A stretch of 64,000 bases of DNA from the NCBI GenBank assembly GCA_029834535.1, contig JAQMWT010000024.1, positions 248,001 through 312,000 on the forward strand. Direction: 5' to 3'. Origin of the DNA: Chrysophaeum taylorii. Its lineage: Eukaryota > Sar > Pelagophyceae > Pelagomonadales > Pelagomonadaceae. The position numbers were made by a program, and so were the translations under genes. Shown here in pieces: positions 40,538 to 49,123 of the stretch (positions are counted from its first letter, which is position 1; every line of letters starts with the position of its first letter). The notes beneath the pieces were generated by a model that had not been told where the DNA came from, made no database searches, and saw only the letters and a list, made by a program, of their open reading frames with translations.

Positions 40538-41450
40538 GTGCCTGTAGCTGCAATGCCTTGGGCTTCTTCAAAAACAAGTCAGACGGGCGTGCAAGGTCAA
40601 GAACACCACAGAAGGCATTTTTCGAGGCCGACTAGGAGGAGCGACAACGACGACGGCGAGGAAGGCGGAGCTCAATGCCAAGTTCACCACCACTTACCAG
40701 AAAAACAAGGTCTTTATGCTTGGTTCACCTCCTGCTTCGTCGACGACGAGGAGCACCTCTCGATGTTCGGCAAGAGCGGCGGTGAACGGGCTGGCGGACA
40801 AGGCGGCGGGTATAACGACGATCTCGTCGCGTGCTCGATGCTCCTAGGGTGGTATTTCGCCGGAGACGACGACGACGGTACTTTACAAATTACGAGCGCG
40901 ATTCCTTTGAGCGCCAGGATTGGATCCTGTACTTCGCGCAGAACGAGGACCTGCTCTCGGGGATCAGGGCCTAGATCAGGTCCAAGACGCTCCTCATCGT
41001 CGGCGATGTACGGGCCTACGTCTTTTCCGACCTCCTCCAGAGGAGGGCAAGAAGTTAAAGATTCCCGGCGAGATACTCACCTTGGATCAGGAGCACGTGC
41101 TCACGATGGATGCACGAGGACATTGACTGCAATTTCGGCAAGGCCTAGACGTGGTACTACGTCGCCCATACGAGCGCGAGAACGTCCGCGAGTACCATAT
41201 ACCTGGTGGCTATATTCTTTGGATACGAGCCGTACGAATGGATCCGAATCACGAAGAGGGCGGCCAACGAGGTCGACTGTCCTCATCTCCTTTCCGGCCA
41301 CGAGTTCGATGGGGTCACCAACGGCGTGCCCATGTTGACGAACGCAACGCCTTCGACCGCATCAAGCACCCCTGGTTGCCCTTCTCGTGCGTCCCGATCA
41401 ACGGCGTCCGCGGCTTCAGCCGTAAGGACAAGTGGTTGTAGGGATGTGAT
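40538..41450 (+). pseudogene. Possible virus fossil with a terminase-like motif
   Basis: One stretch (about 40740-40860) reads as an acidic helix, a glycine-rich turn, then GGYNDDLVACSMLLGWYF. That resembles the nuclease-domain end of large terminase subunits of tailed phages and related viruses, where (Y/H)NDDLVMA...W is typical. The rest, to about 41440, is open in short stretches only and shows nothing I can name. It is broken. Support is a single motif, so the family call is weak. Confidence 0.25.
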
Positions 41451-42115
41451 TCTATCGGAACTAAAGTTTTGCTAGTAAAGATTTGACGATGTGACGGAGC
41501 GCCAGCGTGATCCCATGAAGAGATATGACCATTTACCCAAATCGGTTTCGACATTGTAAGGTAATCGTCGTCGTAATGAGAGCGAGTAAGGCGGAGCTGT
41601 TTCTGGAAGATGAGGGAACCAGAATTGTCTGTCACATACGTGTCAGAGCTGTCGTCCTGAGTGTAGCGTGGGACAGCTGAAGCTAGGCTATGAGCGTCTA
41701 AAATAATATCCGGATAATCGTAGCGCGATGAGGATATCGGGATAAAGTTGTCTGGGGTGTTGGCTATAAATATGAAAACTTTAAATTTGCTATAGGTTTG
41801 GGTTCGTAGTCTCGTGTAAGTCGCCATTGGCTGGCTATCATCGAAAGATGATTGGGCGGAGACTGAGGTTTGCGAGTGTGTCGCGTATGATGGTGGATAC
41901 AGGCGTGTGTCCTGTGCTGACGAGTCGGTGCCCCGTGCAAAAAATGCAGAAGAGTCGAGCGACAGAAGAGAATGCCTGAAGGCGATGGACTGCTTGAAGA
42001 TAGTGTCCGTGCCAGGGGGAGAGTTGACTTCGAAGGTATGGTCAAAGTCGCATCTTTTGTGTTCTGTTCGATAAAGTAAACCTGAAATGTGACGATCGAC
42101 TGATCCAGTATTCAT
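41315..42115 (-). CDS. Low-confidence ORF at the 3' end of the C/A-rich element
   Basis: An open stretch of 266 codons with polar composition. It crosses the presumed left edge of the element into unrelated sequence, so its last part is almost certainly not real coding sequence. No domain is recognised. Confidence 0.15.
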   Translation of the reverse strand: MNTGSVDRHISGLLYRTEHKRCDFDHTFEVNSPPGTDTIFKQSIAFRHSLLSLDSSAFFARGTDSSAQDTRLYPPSYATHSQTSVSAQSSFDDSQPMATYTRLRTQTYSKFKVFIFIANTPDNFIPISSSRYDYPDIILDAHSLASAVPRYTQDDSSDTYVTDNSGSLIFQKQLRLTRSHYDDDYLTMSKPIWVNGHISSWDHAGAPSHRQIFTSKTLVPIESHPYNHLSLRLKPRTPLIGTHEKGNQGCLMRSKALRSSTWARRW

Positions 42116-42506
42116 TTCATGTCCGGTGTCGTTTTCATCAGAATCAAAAACGAAGCGTTTTCACCAGAATCAAACTTCCCTTGATGTGCAAGCGCGAGGG
42201 AGCGTGGTGCATCCCTGGTGAATCGTGCAGTGACTGAAAGGGGTGACATTCGACAGAAGGGTGTTGTTGTCGATATGCGAGAGCTGTACAGTATACAACG
42301 TGTAGGGAGCGTATGTTTCAAGAGAGGATTAATCTGTGGACGGGGGATGTCCGAAGAATGAACATGATGTGAGGTCCTGTCCATAGTGCGAGAACTGTCC
42401 GATAATGAGTCATGCGATACTGTGAATAGTAGCGAGTGTGTGGGAATGAAGAAGTAGGTAGGCATGGCAGTTAACTTCCCTTGATTCGTAACACAACTGG
42501 GTGGGG

Positions 42507-44591
42507 CTAGCGGTGTGCGACAGTGAGATTCGGTGGAATGCTTAGAGCAGAGCGCGTGTCCACAATTCTGTGGAGATTGGGGGTTATCCTCGCGGGTGCT
42601 ACGGAAAGCGTCGACTGGGTGCGAATCGCAATGGCGGCTGTTGGGCTCAGAGTTCTGCAAGATAGAACCTGCAGTGCGAACGGAGAGGAGCGAACCGAGT
42701 GCGTCATAGGAGTGTAATACGCTAGTGCCATCTGAGCTGTGTCCGAAGCATGATTCCGATAACAATGTCGACAGATGCGAGATATGATCAGAACTGGACG
42801 ATGATTTCGCGTGAAGTTGTGTTGTAGCCGAACCATAGTGGTGCAGAGCTTCAAACATATTGCTGGGGGGACGTGAAGAGAGGTGAGCAAAGGACTCTGC
42901 GTGCGGCTATCATTTGGTGGCGGGCATTTATTGCGCGAGACTGGCGATAACTGCGACGTGTGGCGTTGGCGTGACTGAACTTCGTTTGCATATGGCAGCA
43001 TGCTGGATAAAATCGAGCGAGGATGGGATGCTGAAACTTGAGAGGTGTGACCTGCGGGAGATTGACGGAAGAGCGTGGGAGGCTCTGAATTGCATTGATG
43101 ACGGAACTTAGTGTCATCACAAATCGTCGGGGATTTGATCGTCGGGAGTCGCGTTGAAGCGGGGAGGAACGACGAATACTCATCAGGTCTTGGCGTGTGA
43201 CAGAGGTCCTTAGAAAGAGGGAATTCAGTACGTGCCTTGAATTGTGTTCCGATGTAGCCAGAGTAGCCATAGGAGGCATGACTGATACGAATCGAAACGA
43301 ATCTTGTCGTCGGTGGAAAACTAATGCGCCCTCGTAATTCGAACAGGGTGAAATCTTCGAATTGCCGGTGAGACTGAGAGACCATGGTTGCGAAACGAGC
43401 GCAGAGCCGGGCGGCGGTCGGAGGAGGCGCTTCAGCGGTGGCTGAGACGACAGTGTCCTGCGTATCATGAATCAAAAGGTGTTCGGGCATCGTACTGTGC
43501 GACAAGCGAGCGTGCGTCTCAGTTGACTGTGAGTGTACCATGGGTATGGCGCAATGTTCGTAGTCTAAACCGAGAGGGGCGGTGAGCGTGCCGTCGCGAG
43601 TGCATTGTAGCCTGTGCGGTGTCTGGGCTTTAATCGGAATATGACATGTGACGTCATACAAAGCGATGGGAGCTGAATCAGACGTGATGGGACTGGCTAG
43701 TAGTGCCGGGAGCAGCATGTCGGGGGTGGCGCTCAGAGATGAGGGTGGAACGCAGTCCACTTCTATCTTGGTTGCCGTGTGTCGCGGTACTATGGGCGTA
43801 AACAAATGACATGAGGTAAATGCTTGTGTCTCAAACGAGAATGCGGTTATAGTCGCATGGGAAGGTTGCATTTTGTCTCTGCTGCAGTCAAAAGATTTGG
43901 AGGAAACCAATGGAGAAACCACGAGCACATGGGTGGCGTCTGGTGGCCAAAGTTCCGGTGGGAGTGGTTGAGGTGACTCCAAAGTAGGATTCCTTCTTGG
44001 GTATGACTCAAGCGTTGCGATTAGTTCATGCTCGAGATCATAGTCGTCCATTATATGACTTGAGGTGGTCGCGAATGAACGACACGTCGACCTGGTGTCA
44101 GGGGAGACCGAGGTGGTGCAGTGACCTGACTGGCTGAGGTAGCCGTGCTGGTAAGATTCCAGCGCGTGCGCATAACTCTGCAGAGTGCTGACACTGGCTT
44201 GTGCCTGATCTGCAGTCGTGCAGGGAGGCGAGATCGTCTGTGCTAGTACGGATTGCAGCGACAGGGACGGGTCATGTGCCTGGGAGGCTGAAAGGCGGCC
44301 TTTGTCTTCCAGAGGCGAAGGGAACAAGCAAAGCTGTAGCTTCGTCTCGTCATGATCGGATAGGCGCAATGAGCTTGTGCGCATGATCGTGGTGCGCTTA
44401 CCTGAGTCTTCATGATGTACCTTTGTGTCCTGTGGTGGTGCTTCTGCGAGCGGGACATTTCTTAGGGATTGGTCCATCGGATGGGGTGCATCAGCTATGA
44501 ATGAGACAGGAGCCAGTAGCAGTGCAAGGTCAGGTGACAGAACGTATGCGTGGTCGAGTAATTGAGCGTTGGACCTGAGCATCGTCTGCAT
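42507..44591 (-). CDS. Long ORF (694 codons) in the C/A-rich element
   Basis: Ser/Thr/His/Pro-rich, with no recognised domain. It ends in a tract whose alternate frame is also open (42851-43468), as expected from the low T/G content of this strand. It contains FELRGRISF; LRGR-type boxes recur in the neighbouring ORFs (ALRGRISI at about 44940, ELRGRTFN at about 46755). It may code for an element protein or be a by-product of skewed composition. Confidence 0.3.
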   Translation of the reverse strand: MQTMLRSNAQLLDHAYVLSPDLALLLAPVSFIADAPHPMDQSLRNVPLAEAPPQDTKVHHEDSGKRTTIMRTSSLRLSDHDETKLQLCLFPSPLEDKGRLSASQAHDPSLSLQSVLAQTISPPCTTADQAQASVSTLQSYAHALESYQHGYLSQSGHCTTSVSPDTRSTCRSFATTSSHIMDDYDLEHELIATLESYPRRNPTLESPQPLPPELWPPDATHVLVVSPLVSSKSFDCSRDKMQPSHATITAFSFETQAFTSCHLFTPIVPRHTATKIEVDCVPPSSLSATPDMLLPALLASPITSDSAPIALYDVTCHIPIKAQTPHRLQCTRDGTLTAPLGLDYEHCAIPMVHSQSTETHARLSHSTMPEHLLIHDTQDTVVSATAEAPPPTAARLCARFATMVSQSHRQFEDFTLFELRGRISFPPTTRFVSIRISHASYGYSGYIGTQFKARTEFPLSKDLCHTPRPDEYSSFLPASTRLPTIKSPTICDDTKFRHQCNSEPPTLFRQSPAGHTSQVSASHPRSILSSMLPYANEVQSRQRHTSQLSPVSRNKCPPPNDSRTQSPLLTSLHVPPAICLKLCTTMVRLQHNFTRNHRPVLIISRICRHCYRNHASDTAQMALAYYTPMTHSVRSSPFALQVLSCRTLSPTAAIAIRTQSTLSVAPARITPNLHRIVDTRSALSIPPNLTVAHR

Positions 44592-44594
44592 AGT

Positions 44595-45791
44595 CTAGAA
44601 CCGTGCTGTGCAGTTGGTTTGCGTTGTCTCGTCTGATACATCAATGAGCTGGCTGGTGTAGCTGGCCGTTGTGGTCTTATCTTTCGTCTTGTCGTCCAAT
44701 AGAGACTGCGAGATAGTACTGGTTGCTATGTGCGAGACTTTAAGTAGCGGTTGAGCGGCTGTTGAGAGCTGAGTGCTCTCTTGTCTGGCAGTTTCTGTTG
44801 CTTTGGAGTTCCAGAGAAATGATTGCGCAGCTTCAGACGTCTTGGCATTGGGGATTGCCATAAAATTACACGTAAGTTCAAAGTCGGACGTCGGAAAATG
44901 CATGGATAGACCTGTGAGGTCACCAATTGAAATACGCCCTCGTAAGGCGTGCGCGACGTGGTGCGGGCGCGAGCGACTTATGTTGGTGATCTGAAGGTCG
45001 TGAGATACGTTGCGGTGCGGAGTGGCGGTGGAAATGACGAGTGTCGTGGTGTTAGAGGCGGTGACGCGGAGAGCATCGAAAAACGTGTCATGCTCCAAGA
45101 GCGAAAGCGCGTGATGCGGGTGGTCCGAAGTCAGTGCCAAAAGGAGTGTGGCTCGCGGCTGACCTGTCCGCAAGGTAGGGCAGATGGGCGCGTGAGCTGA
45201 GATCCCGTGGTGGAGAGTATCCGGCCTGAAATGCTTGGGGTCAAGTGCGGGAATTCGAAGAGAGAGATCGCCGAAGGAGAGTGTAGTAGAACCAAGGGCG
45301 ATGTAAGAGTCAATCCTGCTGGGTGCATCCTCAAAAGCGGAGATGCTGGGACCAGAGCGGTGAGTGCCGTAGTGACCAGGGTTACCCTTAGGTGTGTTGA
45401 GCATTCGAAGGTGCGGGCATGTGACATGCGCCCTCAAATGAGGAGTGACGTGCTGAGCGATAAGACGCTTTTGAGGGAGGCAACGTACGTGACTTGGGTG
45501 CATGTTTGTGGTGGAGCCGGCAGCTGGCGTGGAACGTTTGTCGTGCATTCCAGTGATGCGAAATTGCTTACAGAAGTGGTTCAGTTGGAGCGAGTCTGTG
45601 CATAGTGCGCGGAGAATTTTCCCTGAGAGCGCAACGTCGATTTTCCGGAGGCAGCGCAAGCGTGTGGCGTCCAGAAGAGAGCTACGCAAGGGGACATACA
45701 GGACCGAAGTGGTCGCAATGGAATCGTGCATAGTTTGCGGCTGATCGGGTCGTTCATAACTCTCGAAATCTGTGTCTGTTACTGCAGCCAT
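44595..45791 (-). CDS. ORF (398 codons) in the C/A-rich element
   Basis: MAAVTDTDFESYERPDQPQT start; ends 3 bp before the ATG of the 694-codon ORF, in another frame, so the two could form a pair. It has more hydrophobic and aromatic residues in places (SSFTTLSFGDLSLRIP-like stretches around 45270) than its neighbours, but no known domain. Confidence 0.3.
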   Translation of the reverse strand: MAAVTDTDFESYERPDQPQTMHDSIATTSVLYVPLRSSLLDATRLRCLRKIDVALSGKILRALCTDSLQLNHFCKQFRITGMHDKRSTPAAGSTTNMHPSHVRCLPQKRLIAQHVTPHLRAHVTCPHLRMLNTPKGNPGHYGTHRSGPSISAFEDAPSRIDSYIALGSTTLSFGDLSLRIPALDPKHFRPDTLHHGISAHAPICPTLRTGQPRATLLLALTSDHPHHALSLLEHDTFFDALRVTASNTTTLVISTATPHRNVSHDLQITNISRSRPHHVAHALRGRISIGDLTGLSMHFPTSDFELTCNFMAIPNAKTSEAAQSFLWNSKATETARQESTQLSTAAQPLLKVSHIATSTISQSLLDDKTKDKTTTASYTSQLIDVSDETTQTNCTARF

Positions 45792-45974
45792 GGGGAAGCT
45801 TTCCAGAGGCTTGGTCGCGGTGAGACATAAGGATCGGCAGTCAAAAGGAGTGCGTCCTCTGACTGAGAGTTGGGGAGCGGGTGATCAGGTGTTGCGACTG
45901 GTGCTCGTGCGAAGACATCCATCAAATCGTTACACGGTAGTCGCAGATGGGTCCATGCAACCTGCTGAGCAGTG

Positions 45975-47513
45975 TCATCCAGTGTATTCGACCGCGAAGG
46001 TGGATGGTCGGTGCAGCAGCAAGCGCCGGTGAGCGGCAGTGCGCGCCTGTCTTCGAGGAGGGGATGCGGCGAGGCGGAACCAGCTTCGAAGTGATCGGGA
46101 GCTGCTGATCGAGAGATATCGAAATAGGCGGGAGTGCCTGGTGAATCTGAGAGATACCTGCAGGTGCGGTGAGTGCCTCGAGTATGTTGACCTTGGGACC
46201 GTTGACAGCGTGTCTTGTCCTTGTGGATTCGGCATTGCGGGGTCATTGGTGGTGCTTGGATCAGGCGGCTGATCTGGAATGGTTGAGGAGACCATCTTCG
46301 AGACTAGTGAAGTGGGTCTTGTTTCTTCGCTGTATGCATCATACCAAGGGGCTGAATCAGAGGGGATGTTGTCAGTGGCCTGCGGCTCTTGTGCCCGGTG
46401 CATGGAATACGGCGGAGCCTTTGGTTCTTGGGTGTGGTTGCCATAGTCGATGTAGGCATAATACTCGGGAACATCTCGAGGTGTCTTGGTCTTTGACTTG
46501 TCGAAAGTGGGAACGAGATGGCTTGGTGTTTCTTCGACAAGATTGCTTCCTGGGCCGTTGTGCCCGAAGAGAGAAGAAGCCCTTATGCGTGTCTTGGCAG
46601 CATGATGGTGAGCATGACCATCTGGCAAAGAGCTGTCTTTTGATAGTTCGGAACTTGTCGACTCTTGATGTGGGTGGTCTTGATTCTTGGTGGGACTTTG
46701 CACGTGGTGATCGTTGCTGGTGGTTGGGGTACGGTCGCCGGTGTTGAATGTACGCCCTCGCAACTCGGACGCGGGGATGTGGTCGAGTTGGGATGAACCA
46801 GGTGGCTGAGAAGGCGAGCGGGTGCAAAGGGGTTCAGGGGGTGCCAAAGAGGCGAAGAGTGATTTGGCAGAGGAGGAGGGGCCAGAGATGGCGGGATGTG
46901 GAGAACAGAGAGACGGAGTGGGTGGTGAACCAGGAGAACCGGGTCCGGGGCATCCGTGGAGGTGGTGACGATACTCGGGGAGAATCGGGGGAGAGGCATT
47001 GGAGATTGGTTCGGAATGGGATGAAGGTTGGTTGTGGATGGGGAAAGGAGGTGAAAGATGCGATGCAGCATCTTGGGTGGGGTGGGTGGCATCCAAGGAG
47101 GTGAGAATGGTTTGGAGGACCGCGTTGATGTCAAGGTGGGAGCTGCGGATGTCAGCGTGGGCAGTTTCGAGTGCCTTGAGCTGGGTGTGGGTGAGATGGA
47201 GTTCGGCTTGGGTGGAGACCAGTTCGTCGGCTTGGATGGCGAGCTGGGCAGTGGCGAAAGCCAGGGCGGCGTCGGTGATGATGAGCTTGGTGGCTGTGGA
47301 GGACAAAGCGTCATCCTTGCGAACGAGCATGGCCTTGGTTGCGGCCAATTTGGCGGTTTGGGAGCGGAGTGCAGCCTTAGTTGTGGCCAACTCGCGTTGG
47401 AGCTCAGACGGAGGTGCATTGGAACTTTGAGAAAGGAGGTGGGTGGTTGCTTGAGTGGGGACGGAGGAATGGTCGTAGTCGTGGAATGCATAGTCACGCG
47501 GGTGGAGGGGCAA
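45975..47513 (-). CDS. ORF (512 codons) with coiled coil in the C/A-rich element
   Basis: Residues about 35-130 form a regular Ala/Leu/Thr-rich coiled coil (ELQRELATTKAALRSQTAK, TKAMLVRKDDALSSTATK). The rest is disordered, Pro/Ser/His-rich. The matching piece in copy 2 (to position 64000) keeps the same start of the coiled coil (RELATTKATFRSQTAELAAT), which argues this frame was once coding. Confidence 0.4.
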   Translation of the reverse strand: MPLHPRDYAFHDYDHSSVPTQATTHLLSQSSNAPPSELQRELATTKAALRSQTAKLAATKAMLVRKDDALSSTATKLIITDAALAFATAQLAIQADELVSTQAELHLTHTQLKALETAHADIRSSHLDINAVLQTILTSLDATHPTQDAASHLSPPFPIHNQPSSHSEPISNASPPILPEYRHHLHGCPGPGSPGSPPTPSLCSPHPAISGPSSSAKSLFASLAPPEPLCTRSPSQPPGSSQLDHIPASELRGRTFNTGDRTPTTSNDHHVQSPTKNQDHPHQESTSSELSKDSSLPDGHAHHHAAKTRIRASSLFGHNGPGSNLVEETPSHLVPTFDKSKTKTPRDVPEYYAYIDYGNHTQEPKAPPYSMHRAQEPQATDNIPSDSAPWYDAYSEETRPTSLVSKMVSSTIPDQPPDPSTTNDPAMPNPQGQDTLSTVPRSTYSRHSPHLQVSLRFTRHSRLFRYLSISSSRSLRSWFRLAASPPRRQARTAAHRRLLLHRPSTFAVEYTG

Positions 47514-47815
47514 AGCGGGGGAACAGCGACTTTCGAAAGGTGATGAAGGTCTGTTAGGAGGGTCCGATGGTTGGGCGGCAGGAACTTGAGCCGCGGAAGG
47601 AGCTGTGGTAGAAGTGGAAGTACCGGGGCCGTCGTGGCCGTAAGTAGCATTGTCTTGTGGATGGAGAGGAAAGTCCTGAGGAGAGTGACTTGCCTAAGAT
47701 GATTGATATCAAACAAGGGAATCCGACAGTGGGGCGGCATGAGCTTGAGCCGCGGTGGGGGCTTGGTCAGGGATGAAGGCGCCGGGGCCGTCATGGCCGT
47801 ATATGGCATGATCAT
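47490..47815 (-). repeat. 160-bp tandem repeat inside the C/A-rich element
   Basis: Two units about 159 bp apart (minus-strand ATG of each unit at 47650 and 47809). Each begins with a (C/A)TACGGCC(A/G) TGACGGCCCCGG-like block and contains ACCGCGGCTCAAGCT or its variant. The same two units occur in copy 2 at 63528 and 63688, so the duplication predates the split of the copies. Confidence 0.8.
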
Positions 47816-47977
47816 CAAGGAGATGAGAGGTGCGGCGAGGGGGTTGACGAGGATGTTGGGGAACTTGGATAGGTGGTGTAGCGGGAGTTGCCGATAGTGG
47901 GGAGTTAGGCTCCAGTGAAGGAGGTGGAGGCTCTGGTGGGGTTGGTGGAGTGAAGGGAGTAATGTTTATTGGTGGTG

Positions 47978-48361
47978 GAGTGTTCATTACCCTGATCGCC
48001 CGACCGCATGGTTGCGATGGAGGACGGTGCCTCATGAATCCTGAGCCTTGCGAGGGCATCCGCCCTCCCGGCGTAGGTTGGCACCTATTCGCCTCTCGGG
48101 CGGGCCGGTTGGCAGCCGGAACGTTCGCAGTGGGACGGGGTATGGCCGGGGGGCGCAGACGGAAGGTTATCGACGAGTTGGTTGTCAGTCACATCGCGGT
48201 CTCCTCGTCGCATGGCGGCAAGCTTGATGATCACTCTCCGCCGACCCACCTTTCGGCGCCCCTCGTCTACAGGCCCGTGATTCCGGACTGGCTCCTGTCG
48301 GTCCGGCCTGGCTCCCATGCTCGGGAGAGGTCTGAAGTTAGTTAGTTAGTTAGAGTGTTCA
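47978..48361 (+). mobile_element. SINE-like insertion, 366 bp, with 9-bp target duplication and GTTA tail
   Basis: GAGTGTTCA flanks the insert on both sides (47978-47986 and 48353-48361). The insert (47987-48352) ends in a short simple tail, GTTAGTTAGTTAGTTAG. Copy 2 of the host element has the uninterrupted site near 63356 with a single target. A related older copy is at 12249-12465. No ORF is credible and no clear tRNA A/B boxes were found, so the origin of its 5' part is open. Tail plus variable target duplication suggest LINE-mediated insertion. Confidence 0.8.
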
Positions 48362-48375
48362 ACATTGCTGGTGCG

Positions 48376-48933
48376 TTATTTGAACAAGGCGGAGTGTCCT
48401 CGTGAATGTGGGGTGTGCCAGGTTGTGGAGTAACCTTGGCTATGCCTGGGTCCGGAGGGAAGGCAGTTGGGTCTGAGACTTTGCCGTGGGGTGTTTGACA
48501 TCCGGTGGAGTTGTCGGCATGAGGGGGGGGTGACCATCGAGATGATCGGGTCTTGGGTCGCGACTTCGGGATAAGTTTGCTTGTGCTTGAGGGGAGTTGC
48601 CGTATGAACAGCTGGTTGGGGAGCTTGTTCAAGTTGCACGTCTTGATCGAGTTGCTCGTCTTGATCAAGTTGCTCGTCTCGAACTTCGATTGCGGCAGTG
48701 ATTTTGGCTCTGAGATCAGCGTAATCAGCGGCGATTCTGGCTTTGAGAATAGCTTGATCAGCGGCGAGTTGATCCAAGAAAATAGCTTTGCGCTGTTGCA
48801 TATTTGCTTGGAGCTGTTGAATGAGAGCTTGTTGTGTAGCGAGTTGCGTCGCTACTTCCAGACTCGGGACTTGTGGGTCGTGAGTCGCCATCGTTTTCGG
48901 GTTGCGTTTTGCGCGTTGTTGGTTGCCTTTCAC
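48376..48933 (-). CDS. First ORF of the C/A-rich element: coiled-coil protein
   Basis: MATHDPQVPSLEVATQLATQ (ATG at 48891) starts a protein with an Ala/Gln/Leu coiled coil (QQLQANMQQRKAIFLDQL; ADYADLRAKITAAIEVRDEQ) and DQDEQLDQ repeats, then a Pro-rich end. Copy 2 has the same protein start at 62814. Similar composition is seen in Gag-like proteins, but no zinc knuckle or capsid signature is visible, so a Gag call is not made. Confidence 0.45.
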   Translation of the reverse strand: MKGNQQRAKRNPKTMATHDPQVPSLEVATQLATQQALIQQLQANMQQRKAIFLDQLAADQAILKARIAADYADLRAKITAAIEVRDEQLDQDEQLDQDVQLEQAPQPAVHTATPLKHKQTYPEVATQDPIISMVTPPSCRQLHRMSNTPRQSLRPNCLPSGPRHSQGYSTTWHTPHSRGHSALFK

Positions 48934-49123
48934 ACTTTTTCACAATTATTCACCAGTAGCAAGCGATGAGACTTGACTACGGTCTTAAAACTTTCAGGAA
49001 CTTCAGGAGATTGCTCTTTTCTGGAAATCCTGTTTCTTTGTTAGCGATTTTGTGGTTGAAATGTGAGTGTGAGGTTAAGGGGGGGGTTCCTAACCCTAAA
49101 TGGTATTTTCTATCTCTATAGCT

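Larger units (their letters stand above)
41450..49123 (-). mobile_element. C/A-rich repeat element of unknown class, copy 1
   Basis: About 7.7 kb with one strand (minus) rich in C and A and poor in stop codons, giving long, partly overlapping ORFs with Ser/Thr/His/Pro-rich products. Its first part (49123 to about 47300) matches the segment 62422-64000 on the plus strand, fixing the 5' boundary at TAGAGATAGAAAA with CATTTAGGGTTAGG just inside. The left (3') boundary near 41450 is set only by the change in composition. No integrase, RT, transposase, terminal inverted repeat or LTR pair was found. It contains a later SINE-like insertion (47987-48352) and a 160-bp tandem repeat. Whether it is mobile by itself or a passenger is unknown; this copy looks degraded. 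Confidence 0.6.

Noticed and set aside
46583-47818. 411-codon minus ORF overlapping the 512-codon ORF in the C/A-rich element
   Set aside because: The strand is poor in T and G, so stop codons are rare in all frames; Pro/Ser/Leu-rich product with no coiled coil. The other frame keeps a coiled coil in both copies and is preferred.
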